A stretch of DNA of 64,000 nt from Thalassotalea sp. G2M2-11 (GCF_017168195.1 NZ_JADNYL010000001.1:806001-870000), one strand, 5' to 3'; shown: positions 17,470 through 27,157, numbered from the stretch's first letter. The notes: generated by a model from the letters alone, not told the origin. Program-made: numbers and translations.

Positions 17470-18609
17470 ATGAATAGCGAACAAATTGCACCTGAATTAG
17501 CCGCTTTACGCGAGCAAATTGATGAAATTGATAGCCAACTTGTCGATTTATTAGCAAAGCGCCGTGCAGTTACTACCCGAGTAGGTGCGTTAAAAAGTAA
17601 AGTTGGTATGCCAATTTATGCGCCAGAACGAGAAGCACAGTTGCTTTGTAAAAGGCGTGAACAGGCCAAGAAAGTGGGGGTTTGCGCTGATTTAATCGAA
17701 GATATTTTACGTCGATTAATGCGTGACTCTTATATCAGTCAGGATGCGAGTGGTTACCTGTGTGTGAACGCTGATTGTCGGAAAGTGGTGGTGGTTGGCG
17801 GTAAAGGTCAACTGGGTCAAGTATTTGTTGATTTATTTCAACGTTCTCATTATCAGGTTGTCACATTAGAGCAAGAAGATTGGCCTAAGAGCGATAGTAT
17901 TTTAAGCGATGCAAGTGTGGTGATCGTTGCCGTGCCGATTCGAATCACTAACGAAGTGATTAAACAACTAGAACAGTTACCTGATGATTGCATTTTAGCT
18001 GATATTACCAGTGTGAAAGAAGTTCCACTGTATGAAATGATGAAAGTGCATCAAGGGCCGGTTCTTGGTTTACATCCCATGTTTGGTCCTGATGTGTCAG
18101 GGTTAATTAAACAAACCATCATTGCTTGTCATGGGCGTGGTGAGCAGCAATATCAATGGTTACTCGACCAATTTCAGGTATGGGGAGCGAAAATATATCC
18201 GGTAACGGCTGCTGAGCATGATCAGGCGATGTCTATGGTGCAAGTAATGCGGCACTTTTCTACAATCGTTTATGGTTATCACTTGATGACTGAAGGGGCG
18301 GATATTTCCCAATTAGTTGAGATGAGTTCACCCATCTATCGTTTAGAGCTGATCATGGTGGGACGTTTGTTTGCTCAAGATCCTATCCTGTATAGTGACA
18401 TTATTTTTGCTAATCAAGATAATATTGCCATGATGAAACGCTTTGCTTATCGCTTTTTAGAGTTATTAGAGGATGTAGAAGCTAATGATAAAGCGGCATT
18501 TGTTGCCATGTTTGAACAGGTATCTGATTGGTTTGGTGAATATGCCGATATCTTTTTACAAGAAAGTAAGTCCATGTTATTAAAAGCGAATGAACTTAAA
18601 AAAGATTAG
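17470..18609 (+). CDS. tyrA: Bifunctional chorismate mutase/prephenate dehydrogenase
   Basis: 379 aa (E. coli TyrA 373). N-terminal AroQ chorismate mutase domain (about 1-90, with LREQIDEIDSQLVDLLAKRRAV) fused to an NAD-binding prephenate dehydrogenase domain (about 100-379, with VVVVGGKGQLGQVF Rossmann motif and LHPMFGPDVSGL). It converts chorismate to 4-hydroxyphenylpyruvate, the tyrosine branch. Second gene of aroF-tyrA; the next gene follows after 17 bp and may be cotranscribed. Confidence 0.97.
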   Translation: MNSEQIAPELAALREQIDEIDSQLVDLLAKRRAVTTRVGALKSKVGMPIYAPEREAQLLCKRREQAKKVGVCADLIEDILRRLMRDSYISQDASGYLCVNADCRKVVVVGGKGQLGQVFVDLFQRSHYQVVTLEQEDWPKSDSILSDASVVIVAVPIRITNEVIKQLEQLPDDCILADITSVKEVPLYEMMKVHQGPVLGLHPMFGPDVSGLIKQTIIACHGRGEQQYQWLLDQFQVWGAKIYPVTAAEHDQAMSMVQVMRHFSTIVYGYHLMTEGADISQLVEMSSPIYRLELIMVGRLFAQDPILYSDIIFANQDNIAMMKRFAYRFLELLEDVEANDKAAFVAMFEQVSDWFGEYADIFLQESKSMLLKANELKKD

Positions 18610-18626
18610 GTAATCATAAGGGACTT

Positions 18627-19106
18627 ATGAAAAAAATTATTATTTCTGCATTGATCATATTCGGTTTATCACAATTAACTAGTTGTGCATCTACTCAGCC
18701 ACAATTGCATATGTTAGTTGGTGAAACAAACACGAGTGATTTGTTTAGTCGTTATCCGGGTTTTAGAAATAGTTTTAATGCTTATCAACTAAGTGAGCAA
18801 GATACGCAGACTGTGCTGCAATGGCCAGAGGATGTGAAAATTGCTGTTTATTTTGGTACTTGGTGCCATGATAGCCAGCGTGAAGTACCTCGATTTTTGA
18901 AGCTGGTCAACGTCAATCAAACCATTGCGCTTGATTTAGTTGCTTTAGATTATGACAAAACCGATCCAGCAGGTCAGGCGGAACTATTCGGAGTAAAATA
19001 CACACCTACATTCATTGTCTTTCGTGGCAATAAAGAGCTTGGACGAATTATTGAACGGCCAAAAAGCTCTTTAGTACGGGATATTGATCAGTTGCTAAAA
19101 CGTTAG
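18627..19106 (+). CDS. Thioredoxin-family lipoprotein with a C-H-D-S active site
   Basis: 159 aa. Signal peptide with lipobox LTSC (Cys20). The thioredoxin-fold segment IAVYFGTWCHDSQREVPRFLKL carries Cys80 in the first active-site position but Ser83 instead of the second Cys, so it cannot cycle as a normal CxxC oxidoreductase. The cis-Pro loop KYTPTFIVF is present. Likely a periplasm-facing lipoprotein; role unknown. It follows tyrA closely. A decayed copy lies directly downstream. Confidence 0.75.
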   Translation: MKKIIISALIIFGLSQLTSCASTQPQLHMLVGETNTSDLFSRYPGFRNSFNAYQLSEQDTQTVLQWPEDVKIAVYFGTWCHDSQREVPRFLKLVNVNQTIALDLVALDYDKTDPAGQAELFGVKYTPTFIVFRGNKELGRIIERPKSSLVRDIDQLLKR

Positions 19107-19129
19107 TATCTAGAAACAGAAAAATTCAT

Positions 19130-19345
19130 ACTTGGCAACAATCACAAGTGTTAGTTGGCGATACAAAAACGGGTGAGTTGTTACCCTAACTTTAAGAGCG
19201 GCTGTAAAGCATTTCAACTAAGCTAGAAAGAAGCGCAAATTTTGTAGTACTGGCCTGAGGATGTTAAAAATGCTATTTATTTTGGTACTTGATGCCATGA
19301 TAACCAGCGTAAGTCCCACGCTTTTTTAGCTTAATTGTGAACTAT
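19130..19345 (+). pseudogene. Decayed tandem copy of the thioredoxin-like lipoprotein gene
   Basis: The DNA matches the intact gene at 18700-18910 over about 200 bp: GTTAGTTGG, TTTCAACTAAG, CTGAGGATGT and TATTTTGGTACTTG runs recur in the same order. The codon for Trp in the active-site motif is TGA, other stops occur (near 19186, 19220, 19243), and the reading frame is lost. The signal peptide and C-terminus are missing. A tandem duplication followed by loss is the simplest reading. Confidence 0.8.
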
Positions 19346-19448
19346 TGATCTTAGCGGATACTCATCTAAAGGGGGTTGTTTATATAGACAACGCATTATA
19401 AAAATGATAGCTAAGTAATACATTGTTTAATTTAATATACCCATTAAC

Positions 19449-20099
19449 ATGATGCACGATATTATTACTATGGCTATTACTGTCTTTATGGGGTTCTTTG
19501 CCATGATGAACCCTATTGCCAATACTGCGGTATTTATTGGGATGACGGCTAATAAAAGTCAACAACAACGAAAAAATACCACGGTTAAAGCATTACTCAC
19601 TGCCTTCGTTATTATTACGAGTTTTTGCTTCTTGGGAAAAGGTATTTTTGAGATATTTGGCATTACCTTACCTGCTCTACGGCTTTCTGGTGGTATTTTG
19701 GTATTTATTGTCGGTTATCATATGCTGCACGGTAGTTCTTCCAAGTTGCACTCTCACTCAGCTAGCGATACGGGTGATGAAGATAAAGATATTGCAATAT
19801 CCCCCTTAGCCTTACCAATCCTAGCTGGGCCAGGCACTATTGCTACCGCAATGAACTACTCAGCATCAGGGCAAATACTGCATATTGTTATTACTATTAT
19901 TGCCTTTGCATTATTGTGCCTTATTACCTTTATTTGTTTTCTGTATGGCGCTAAATTAATTGAAAAAATAGGTGAGGGTGGCATCAGTATCACAACGAGA
20001 TTAATGGGGCTTATTCTCACTATTATTGGTACTCAAATGTTTATACAAGGAGTTCATGATGCCTATTTACTTTTCCAAGGTTCAGCTATAACACGATAA
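19449..20099 (+). CDS. MarC family integral membrane protein
   Basis: 216 aa with six predicted transmembrane helices. The N-terminal FFAMMNPIANTAVFIGMT and the central LALPILAGPGTIATAMNYS stretches are the two conserved MarC/UPF0056 repeats. Members include E. coli MarC, YchE and YhgN; their function is not settled (the old link to multiple antibiotic resistance was not upheld). Two ATGs overlap at 19449 and 19452; no clear Shine-Dalgarno. Single gene. Confidence 0.88.
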   Translation: MMHDIITMAITVFMGFFAMMNPIANTAVFIGMTANKSQQQRKNTTVKALLTAFVIITSFCFLGKGIFEIFGITLPALRLSGGILVFIVGYHMLHGSSSKLHSHSASDTGDEDKDIAISPLALPILAGPGTIATAMNYSASGQILHIVITIIAFALLCLITFICFLYGAKLIEKIGEGGISITTRLMGLILTIIGTQMFIQGVHDAYLLFQGSAITR

Positions 20100-20292
20100 G
20101 TGTTAGTGGTGCTTTTCATGTAACGGCATGCCATTGGCTTTTAGGTAATATCGAGAATAGATTTACCAGCTCATTGCTATATTTGATAAGCGGTGATATT
20201 TTCAAATAAATTGAATAGCAAAGGAATGTCTCCTTCTCGTGATTTGCGAGAATTTTCTTGCTATTAAGTTGTTCATCATTATGGAAAATACT

Positions 20293-20715
20293 ATGAAATA
20301 TGTAATAGGAATTACGACGTTACTGTTTTGCTTAAATTTAAATGCAGCTAGCATCAATAGCCAAGAGCAAACAAAAGAAATTTGTGGCAATGCCGTTGAA
20401 AAGTTTAGCAAAAACAAAGTATCAGAATCTTTTGATAGCTTGAGACCTTTTTGGCCTTTACCTAAAGCTGAATTAGATAATCTTTCCTACCAAACAAAAT
20501 CTCAACTCGATATGGTCTCAGGACGTTTTGGTCGCATACTTGGTAGTGACTTTATTAAGTCTCAAATTGCTGGTACTAGTTTTGTTCAACACACATACGC
20601 TATTAAATTTGAAAAACACGCTTTAAGATTTGTTTGTCTGTTTTATAAGCCTGAAAATAAATGGGTCGTAAATTCTGTCTATTGGGATGACAAGACAACA
20701 TTGTTTTTTAATTAA
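20293..20715 (+). CDS. Small secreted protein of unknown function
   Basis: 140 aa. Not recognised. A signal peptide (about 1-18, MKYVIGITTLLFCLNLNA) precedes a soluble domain of about 120 aa with two Cys (CGNAVEK and FVCLFY) that could form a disulfide. The ATG at 20293 is chosen because GGAAAA lies 5 bp upstream and the signal peptide begins there; upstream in-frame ATGs at 20239 and 20281 would add residues before it. Lies alone. Confidence 0.65.
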   Translation: MKYVIGITTLLFCLNLNAASINSQEQTKEICGNAVEKFSKNKVSESFDSLRPFWPLPKAELDNLSYQTKSQLDMVSGRFGRILGSDFIKSQIAGTSFVQHTYAIKFEKHALRFVCLFYKPENKWVVNSVYWDDKTTLFFN

Positions 20716-20845
20716 TGACTAATAAAAAAGTTTGGGACTGCTTTAGTTTGTGGTCCTGTTAAACTAACACTTTCGCTGTTTGTTTATTACGGCGTTACCA
20801 ACCATCAAAGTGCAGTTTAAAAATTAAACTATAAGGAAGTAGAAA

Positions 20846-21502
20846 ATGGAAGTAAGTGTATTTGATAGAACAGAGACCACAAACAAATTAATTAGTAATT
20901 CAACATATAATTTAGTCATTGGCTTAACATTAATTTGGGGGTTTCTCATTAATTGGTGGATGGTATTAAACATTCCTGTTGAATCTATTAGCAACATTAA
21001 TCCTCTTTTCTTTTTTATCGGCTATTTCGTATCCTGCTTTTTTGGCATTTACCTATTTAGTAAATCTGACAGCCCAATCATAAGTTTCATTGGGTATAAC
21101 TTTGTCGTTTTACCTTTTGGGTTAATAATTAATTTAGTTGTAAGCCAATACAATCCAGATATTGTTTTGGAAGCGATAAGAGTTACAGGAATGGTAACTT
21201 TTGTCATGATGCTTTTAGGTTCAATGTACCCTGCTTTTTTCAACAAAATAGCGGGAGGCCTCACCATAGCCTTGTTATGTGTAATCGTTGTCGAATTGAT
21301 TGAAATATTTATATTTAATACCCATCATGGAGTCTTAGATTGGATCGTAGCAATTATTTTTTGTGGTTATATTGGTTATGATTGGGCTAGAGCTAATGCT
21401 ATCCCTAAAACATATGATAATGCTGTAGATAGTGCTGCTGCGTTGTACATGGATATTATCAATTTGTTTTTGCGTATTCTTAGAATATTGGGCCGAAAAT
21501 AG
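20846..21502 (+). CDS. Bax inhibitor-1/YccA-family membrane protein
   Basis: 218 aa with six or seven transmembrane helices. The C-terminal GYDWARANAIPKTYDNAVDSAAALYMDIINLFLRILRILG carries the family signature (Asp in the last membrane segment, then DIINLFL). The family includes E. coli YccA/YbhL and calcium-leak proteins such as YetJ. The exact role here is unknown. The N-terminal half is diverged from YccA. AAGGAAG upstream of the ATG. Confidence 0.8.
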   Translation: MEVSVFDRTETTNKLISNSTYNLVIGLTLIWGFLINWWMVLNIPVESISNINPLFFFIGYFVSCFFGIYLFSKSDSPIISFIGYNFVVLPFGLIINLVVSQYNPDIVLEAIRVTGMVTFVMMLLGSMYPAFFNKIAGGLTIALLCVIVVELIEIFIFNTHHGVLDWIVAIIFCGYIGYDWARANAIPKTYDNAVDSAAALYMDIINLFLRILRILGRK

Positions 21503-21607
21503 CACCAACAAGAGGCTATAGCGTCAATAATTACTTTTTTATTATTGCCAAAAAATCACGCAAATTATTTTTCTCTAGCTGGGGGCAATAGTAACCCCAA
21601 CTATTAA

Positions 21608-21647
21608 CTGTTAGATTTGATCACAAACGACAAATCAAATCTAACAG
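21608..21647. repeat. Perfect 14-bp inverted repeat
   Basis: CTGTTAGATTTGAT (21608-21621) and ATCAAATCTAACAG (21634-21647) with a 12-nt loop. A GGGG/CCCC stem lies at about 21580-21600. No T-run on either strand. It sits between the convergent BI-1 and DUF3012 genes, so it may be a bidirectional 3' end. Confidence 0.6.
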
Positions 21648-21675
21648 CATAAGTGAAGAATTATCCTGCTAATTT

Positions 21676-21852
21676 TTATTCTTCGTCTTCACTTTTGAAT
21701 AAGCAGTGTTTGGTATAATCCGTTGCTTCGTTGGCAGTCCAATCACCTTTTGGCTTTTCTTTTAATTGTTCACACCAGTCCTTGCTGCCAACTTCTGGTG
21801 AACAAGCCGTAAATAATACTAATGAGAATAACGCGATAAGTGTTTTATACAT
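21676..21852 (-). CDS. Small DUF3012 lipoprotein
   Basis: 58 aa. Begins MYKTLIALFSLVLFTAC with a lipobox Cys17, followed by SPEVGSKDWCEQLKEKPKGD and then WTANEATDYTKHC, which match the DUF3012 family of short marine gammaproteobacterial lipoproteins. Two conserved Cys after the lipid Cys (about 27 and 50) could form a disulfide. Function unknown. AAGAGA lies upstream of the ATG at the right distance. Strongly acidic tail. Confidence 0.85.
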   Translation of the reverse strand: MYKTLIALFSLVLFTACSPEVGSKDWCEQLKEKPKGDWTANEATDYTKHCLFKSEDEE

Positions 21853-22052
21853 AATTATGATCTCTTTGGAAATGATAATAAATTGTTAATTGGTGTGATC
21901 ATTGTAAATAACAATCACTGCATTTGTACAATATTAATTATGCTAAATGATAAATGAATCGCTCAGGCAGAAGGGGATGATCATACGATAATAACAGCAT
22001 GTAAGCTCATCGTTATCACGGCTAACATGCTGTTTATTAAATGCAGAATGAA

Positions 22053-23570
22053 TTATTTTTTATTCGGTATGAAGGTGTTGGCAACGTTTGCGATATCTTC
22101 AACACTTCGCTCAAGTGCAGCCATTTGCTCGGCAACCGCATCAGTTTGCGCGCCAGTTTCTTTTAATGCATGGTGCACTAGAGAGATATGGTTGTTAATT
22201 TCATTCGATACAGCGCTTTGTTCTTCTGCGGCAGTAGCGATTTGATTGGCAGAATCCGTAACATTTTGTACGCGTTGCACTACACGTTCTATTTTGTCAT
22301 TAGACGATTCTGCCGTTTTGACACAAAATTCAGCATCTTGTTTATTTTTGGCCATTAATTTAACCCATTCATCAATGGTAGCTAACATGGCCGATAATCG
22401 ATTATGAATTTCTTTCGCAGAATCCTGTGTACGTGATGATAAGCTTCTAACTTCATCGGCAACAACGGCAAAGCCTCGGCCATGCTCACCTGCACGGGCG
22501 GCTTCAATGGCTGCATTGAGCGCTAACAAATTGGTTTGATCAGCGATGGATTGAATGTCTTCCATAAGCGCACCAACATTGTTGGCAGACTCGGTTAATA
22601 AGTCAGCAGAAGCAGAAGCGGCTTCAACTTCTTGAGCTAAATCTTTTATTTTATCTGTAGTGTGGAAAATGCCTTGTTGGGCTTCTTCACATTGTTCAAA
22701 TGTACTGTCTAAGTCAGCGGCAGCAGAAACTGTATTGCTCGCAATCTCTGTTGTTGAGGCTTGCATTTGTTCCATCGCAACAGAAAGTTGTGCCATTTCT
22801 TGCTTTTGGTTCTCTAGGTTGCTTCTGGTTTCAGCAATGCCTTGAGTAACATTATTCATTACCGAACGGATAGGTTTTGCAGCATCAAGCGTGCGTTCTA
22901 AGATCGCTTTTAATTTCACTTTTATCATCGAGAAATTAAAATCAAAAACGCTTACGGTTCCTTTACCAAAATAGACTTTTCGAGAAATGGAATCATACAT
23001 ATTTTGTAGTTTCTGTGCGCGCAGTGCCGTTGGAATAATGTCTTGCCAAAAAATAGCGATGGGCGCAATTGCACCAAATGCGACTAGTAAAGAAGTAGTT
23101 AGGCCAAACTTAGAAAAAATAAAAAATTGACAGACTAAGGTGAGTAACACTAAAAAGATAAATTTGTGGTTTTTTGTTAACTCAAAAGTGGCAATGCTAC
23201 TTTGTGCATTAATGCCTTGATAAAGACGTTGAGCGCGGTCAATTAACTCTTGTGAAGCCTGCGTGCTAATTGATTGATAACCGATGATTTCCCCATGTTC
23301 ATATTGAGGGGTGATAAAAGCGTCTAACCAAACATCTTTACCTTCAGAGTCTTTCAGCCTAAGGACACCTTGCCAAGAAAAGCCTTTATTTAATGTTTGT
23401 GATAATTCTTCTATCACTTGTTTAGGCATATTCTCATGGGTAAGCTGATGACTATCAAATGTTAGAGACTCTTGCTCACTATACCCCAATGTTCTGCAGA
23501 ACGCTTGGTTGACATAAATATACTTTCCTTGCTGATTGGTGATATAAATCAGTTTTTGTTTTTCAGGCAT
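22053..23570 (-). CDS. PAS-domain methyl-accepting chemotaxis protein (Aer-like)
   Basis: 505 aa. N-terminal PAS domain (about 5-110, with [21 protein letters not shown] and the [21 protein letters not shown] strand), linker helix, two adjacent hydrophobic segments (about 135-180) with no periplasmic domain, then a signalling domain with tip [20 protein letters not shown]. The layout equals E. coli Aer, which senses redox through FAD. Whether FAD is bound is inferred. No cheA/W genes near. ATG at 23570; single gene. Confidence 0.88.
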   Translation of the reverse strand: MPEKQKLIYITNQQGKYIYVNQAFCRTLGYSEQESLTFDSHQLTHENMPKQVIEELSQTLNKGFSWQGVLRLKDSEGKDVWLDAFITPQYEHGEIIGYQSISTQASQELIDRAQRLYQGINAQSSIATFELTKNHKFIFLVLLTLVCQFFIFSKFGLTTSLLVAFGAIAPIAIFWQDIIPTALRAQKLQNMYDSISRKVYFGKGTVSVFDFNFSMIKVKLKAILERTLDAAKPIRSVMNNVTQGIAETRSNLENQKQEMAQLSVAMEQMQASTTEIASNTVSAAADLDSTFEQCEEAQQGIFHTTDKIKDLAQEVEAASASADLLTESANNVGALMEDIQSIADQTNLLALNAAIEAARAGEHGRGFAVVADEVRSLSSRTQDSAKEIHNRLSAMLATIDEWVKLMAKNKQDAEFCVKTAESSNDKIERVVQRVQNVTDSANQIATAAEEQSAVSNEINNHISLVHHALKETGAQTDAVAEQMAALERSVEDIANVANTFIPNKK

Positions 23571-23666
23571 AATATTTGATACTTGTAATAGTGTTGATTT
23601 GAGAATTTACGCTATTTGCTTTTTTAATGATTTGATACGGATCTAAAAAAGCTGATAAACAGTTAA

Positions 23667-24266
23667 TTAAAACTTATAAGCGAAACCAATACTAATATTG
23701 GTTTCAGACCATAAGCTATCATCAAAGGTTGCATGACATGTCTCACCTTGACAAAACATATTATCGTCATTGTCGATAATACTTGCGTAACCTCTAAGTT
23801 CTGTAACCAATGCTAAGTTGTTAGAAAACTCATAACGAGTGCCTATTGCAATAGTTGCTGACGGATATAACTCTTGACTCATATCACTATCAAAGTAAGC
23901 ACCACCTAAGCCTAGAGAGACAGTGGTGGTATAATTTTGTTGGCGAAATAATGCAACACCATTAAAGTGCGCATAAAGTATATCTAAAGAGTACTCTTTA
24001 TTATCAAGTTCACTGGTAAACTCGTGATTAACTGCATTTAACATCACTTGCCCTAAGCCATTGGGTGAGTCTTGCCAAGAGAGAGCGATACCGTAATTCA
24101 TGGCATTATCTACTGAAAGATCTGTTTGACTGGTACTTCCTTGTAAATCAGGACTATACATTTGTCCGATAAAAGGTTGTATTTCAAACTCTACGGCGCT
24201 AGCAGAATACGCAGTGGTAAGCCCCCAAATACAGAGTACTCTTAAAAGTAATTTATACGATGTCAT
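23667..24266 (-). CDS. Outer-membrane beta-barrel protein (YfaZ/OmpA-barrel like)
   Basis: 199 aa with a signal peptide (about 1-24, ending AYSASA). The mature part is a run of amphipathic strands ending in aromatic FAYKF, as in small eight-stranded outer-membrane barrels. Two Cys in CQGETC may form a loop disulfide. The ATG at 24266 replaces a TTG 18 bp upstream: AGGAAG fits this start and the signal peptide then begins directly. Probably independent of the next gene. Ligand and role unknown. Confidence 0.65.
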   Translation of the reverse strand: MTSYKLLLRVLCIWGLTTAYSASAVEFEIQPFIGQMYSPDLQGSTSQTDLSVDNAMNYGIALSWQDSPNGLGQVMLNAVNHEFTSELDNKEYSLDILYAHFNGVALFRQQNYTTTVSLGLGGAYFDSDMSQELYPSATIAIGTRYEFSNNLALVTELRGYASIIDNDDNMFCQGETCHATFDDSLWSETNISIGFAYKF

Positions 24267-24324
24267 TTCCTGCTTCCTTTTCAATTATTCTTACCAGTTA
24301 AAAACTTGAATTGTTTAGCTAAGC

Positions 24325-25068
24325 TTAGGATTTATTGAACAATTCTGAAAGTTTTTTCTTCGCTTTCTCTTTTAATTTATCTTTTGCTTGCTGCTTGAGT
24401 TGCTCTTTTTGTTCTTTTTTCGCTTGTTGCCAAATCGCTGAAAGTGCTTCTTTGGCGATAACACTTCCTAATTGACTCGCTGGTAAGCCTTCTGAGCCAC
24501 CAATATTAGCTAGGTTAATATCTGGTAAAGTGAGTTGATGCTGTTTGTTGCCTAAGGCCGTTAAATCGAGCAGTAACGAGGTATTCGCTAATGTGATCTG
24601 GCTAACGCTTATTTTAGGCTCATCTGCTTGAGAGCTTGGAGCAGAATCTCCAGCAGAGCTTTGAGGTAAATTACCTTCAATGGTTTCAATTAAATCTTGT
24701 ATATTTGCATTACCTGCACTTGTTATTTCAACAAAGGCTTCTGGTTTTTTGATAATGATTGCGTCAATGATGATTGGCTCTTCGGTTAAACTTTCTAAAT
24801 TGATGTCTAAGGTTATCTCACCTAAAGAAAACGCATTAGGTAATTTATAATCAGCAGGATTAGGTAGGTTTACCCCTAAAATACTGCCAGCTCCTTGAGT
24901 TAATTGAATATCTACTTTATTGACAGTGACCTTTTGCTCTGTAATTTGTTGACCAACAGTCTCGATTTGCGTTTTCACTAGTTCATTGAGCGAGCCACCA
25001 GCAAGAAACCATAATGCTCCCCCACAAATCAATAAGATAACGACGGCAATTGAAGCTAATATTTTCAC
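24325..25068 (-). CDS. AsmA-like membrane-anchored protein
   Basis: 247 aa. One N-terminal transmembrane helix (about 4-24), then a periplasmic beta-rich domain (about 30-130 and 150-205) with VTVNKVDIQLTQGAGSILGVNLPNP and ISVSQITLANTSLLLDLTAL, which resemble the N-terminal repeat of AsmA/DUF748 proteins. A Ser/Ala-rich linker lies at about 135-150. The last 35 residues are almost all Lys/Glu/Gln/Ala/Leu, a charged helix. Possibly linked to outer-membrane lipid handling, by analogy only. Confidence 0.6.
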   Translation of the reverse strand: MKILASIAVVILLICGGALWFLAGGSLNELVKTQIETVGQQITEQKVTVNKVDIQLTQGAGSILGVNLPNPADYKLPNAFSLGEITLDINLESLTEEPIIIDAIIIKKPEAFVEITSAGNANIQDLIETIEGNLPQSSAGDSAPSSQADEPKISVSQITLANTSLLLDLTALGNKQHQLTLPDINLANIGGSEGLPASQLGSVIAKEALSAIWQQAKKEQKEQLKQQAKDKLKEKAKKKLSELFNKS

Positions 25069-25393
25069 GATTATATCCTTTAATTATCAATGAATACATT
25101 TAACGGTATAGGCTAAGTATATATGAATAAAAACAAAGTTATTATTAAATTATAATAACCTTATATTTAATGTGGTTTAAGTGTTTTTTTACTAAATCAG
25201 TCTGTATGGGAATAAATCTAATTTAAAGTAAAAGTTTATCAGATAGTTATATTTTCTATTATTGATATTTAATTAGAAGGTTATACCGATAATTGCTTGT
25301 TGAATACTCTTAAAATAGCTCGTTTGCTTAAAATTTAAACTTAATGTATAAAAAGGGAACAATAAAAATAATAAAATTACTGGGAAAGTGGTT
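25069..25393. other. 325-bp AT-rich divergent promoter region
   Basis: No gene or strong motif seen. Very AT-rich throughout. Confidence 0.5.
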
Positions 25394-25825
25394 GTGAATA
25401 TAAAGAAAAAATCGCAAGTGAATAAAAAGTTATGGTCGTTTAATATTGGTTGTTTGCTCGCTTATGCGTTTTTATGGTTAGTAAATATAGGGCATTTGGC
25501 TCCAGTGCCTGAATTGCTGCATGCGTACCCAACGTTTATTTTGGATTATTACCCGAGTATTTTCAGTAGCGGTTGTGCGTTGATTGCCACTTTAGCTGCA
25601 CTTTACTTGATGAATCGAGGTTTAAATATTTGTGCAAGTGAGCACACCTTTTGGTTATTACTGCCTAGTTTTAGTTTAATTGTGTTAACTGGGCTCTCAG
25701 CTAATGAGCGTTTAACGACAATGTTAATTTCAGTGCTACCTTCATTAACCGTACTCACGTTAATCGCCGTATTTTATCGTTTATCTCAACAGCGAGTGGC
25801 GCGAATAAAAAAATGCGCTGTTTAA
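25394..25825 (+). CDS. Small integral membrane protein, unknown
   Basis: 143 aa; not recognised. Four predicted transmembrane helices at about 15-32, 48-68, 78-98 and 105-128, with a basic N-terminus (MNIKKKSQVNKK) and a basic C-terminus, so both ends are probably cytoplasmic. The GTG at 25394 is chosen because GGGA lies 8 bp before it; GTG at 25388 is too close. It converges with pheA, 32 bp away. Confidence 0.55.
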   Translation: MNIKKKSQVNKKLWSFNIGCLLAYAFLWLVNIGHLAPVPELLHAYPTFILDYYPSIFSSGCALIATLAALYLMNRGLNICASEHTFWLLLPSFSLIVLTGLSANERLTTMLISVLPSLTVLTLIAVFYRLSQQRVARIKKCAV

Positions 25826-25857
25826 TGCGCATTTTCTTCAATCATTATTAGCCTAGG

Positions 25858-27033
25858 CTAAATGGCATCACTTGGTACACTGGTTGGACTGATATGTTCA
25901 ATGGGATAACAACCTAAAACTTTAATAAAGTTAGTTAGTGGGGTTATTTCGTTAATCGCTTCTTGTAGCGCCAGTTGCTTAGTGTTGGCTTCAACATCTA
26001 AATAGAACATTTCTTCCCAAGGTCGTCCTTGAATGGGGCGAGATTCAAGTTTGCACATATTAATGCCTTTATTTTTTAACACTAATAAGCATTCCACCAG
26101 TGCACCTGGGGTTTGGCCTGTTGCGAGAATGATAGCCGTTTTAGCTGGAATTTGTTCGGCAACATCGACAGGTTTTCTTGCCACTAATATAAAGCGACTG
26201 TGGTTTTCACTTTGATTGGCAATTGATTTTTCTAAGGCGTGTAACTGGTAAAGGTGACCACCTTCCTCACTACCGATCACTGCGACACTTGGGTCTTGTA
26301 ATTCATAAACTTTTGCCATGGCATCAGCCGTGCTTTCACAATATTCAATGCGAATATTATCTTGTTTGTCCAGAAAGTTACTGCATTGAGTAAACGGTTG
26401 GCCATGGGCATAAATTGTGGTGATTTTATCTAAGCGAGTATTTACCGCAGTTAATAAGCAATGTTCAATAGGCTGAGTAATTTCACCGACAATGGATAGG
26501 TTTGTATGCTGTAAAACATCATACACTTCATTGATACTACCTGAGCTCGTGTTTTCAATGGGTAACATACCGTAATCAACATGGCCTGATTCAACTTGTT
26601 GCATGATGTCTGCAAAACTTTGACAACCATATTCAATAATTTTTTCGGCTCGGCGAGAAAAATAACGATGACTTGCTAAGTAGCTGTATGAGCCTTTATC
26701 GCCAAGAAATGCAACGCTGACCGTTGGCATTTCAATATTTGGGTTTGCTAGGGTTTGCAAGTAGGCTTGTTGATTGAGCACTGAATCTTCGATGATGGTT
26801 TGAAAGACACTCGTGACATAATGTGCATCAAGACCATACTCTTTACCTTGTTTGATCAATCGGATCAGTAACTCTTGCTCTCGTTGTTGATCTCGAACAG
26901 GACGTACTTGTAACGCCTTGCTTTTCGCAACATTTAAGGTAAGGGCACGGCGTTCAGCAAACAGAGCAAGTAATTGTTGATCGAGTTGGGTAATTTTTTC
27001 TCTTATTTTGTTCAGGTCAAGTTCTTCTTTCAC
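25858..27033 (-). CDS. pheA: Bifunctional chorismate mutase/prephenate dehydratase (P-protein)
   Basis: 391 aa. N-terminal AroQ chorismate mutase (about 1-95, LNKIREKITQLDQQLLALFAERRAL), prephenate dehydratase (about 108-285) and C-terminal ACT domain (about 298-380) for phenylalanine feedback, with GALV and ESRP motifs intact. In the dehydratase the usual TRF appears as SRF (ENHSRFILV), a conservative change at the catalytic Thr. It makes phenylpyruvate for the phenylalanine branch. Transcription is preceded by a Phe-rich leader peptide and terminator (27107-27216), so attenuation is the likely control. Confidence 0.97.
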   Translation of the reverse strand: MKEELDLNKIREKITQLDQQLLALFAERRALTLNVAKSKALQVRPVRDQQREQELLIRLIKQGKEYGLDAHYVTSVFQTIIEDSVLNQQAYLQTLANPNIEMPTVSVAFLGDKGSYSYLASHRYFSRRAEKIIEYGCQSFADIMQQVESGHVDYGMLPIENTSSGSINEVYDVLQHTNLSIVGEITQPIEHCLLTAVNTRLDKITTIYAHGQPFTQCSNFLDKQDNIRIEYCESTADAMAKVYELQDPSVAVIGSEEGGHLYQLHALEKSIANQSENHSRFILVARKPVDVAEQIPAKTAIILATGQTPGALVECLLVLKNKGINMCKLESRPIQGRPWEEMFYLDVEANTKQLALQEAINEITPLTNFIKVLGCYPIEHISPTSVPSDAI

Positions 27034-27100
27034 GTGTTACCTACTTAGTTAGATCCAATAAATTGTCAATTGAGCACTTTTCAAATTAGCTATTACTCAA

Positions 27101-27126
27101 ATAAAAAAACCTCCGGAAGGAGGTTT
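27101..27126 (-). terminator. pheA attenuator (terminator)
   Basis: On the minus strand AAACCTCC (27126-27119... arm at 27126-27119), loop TTCC, GGAGGTTT (27114-27107), then Ts to 27103. It lies between the leader peptide and pheA. Confidence 0.9.
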
Positions 27127-27148
27127 AATCGTAAATGGTTGACGACAC

Positions 27149-27157
27149 AAACACTCC
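27149..27157 (-). promoter_or_regulatory. Antiterminator 5' arm of the pheA leader
   Basis: Minus strand GGAGTGTTT can pair with the AAACCTCC arm of the terminator (GGAG and GTTT paired, one bulged T). A competing hairpin (ACTGC/GCAGT, about 27159-27172) overlaps the end of the leader peptide, giving the usual alternative folds. Confidence 0.7.
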
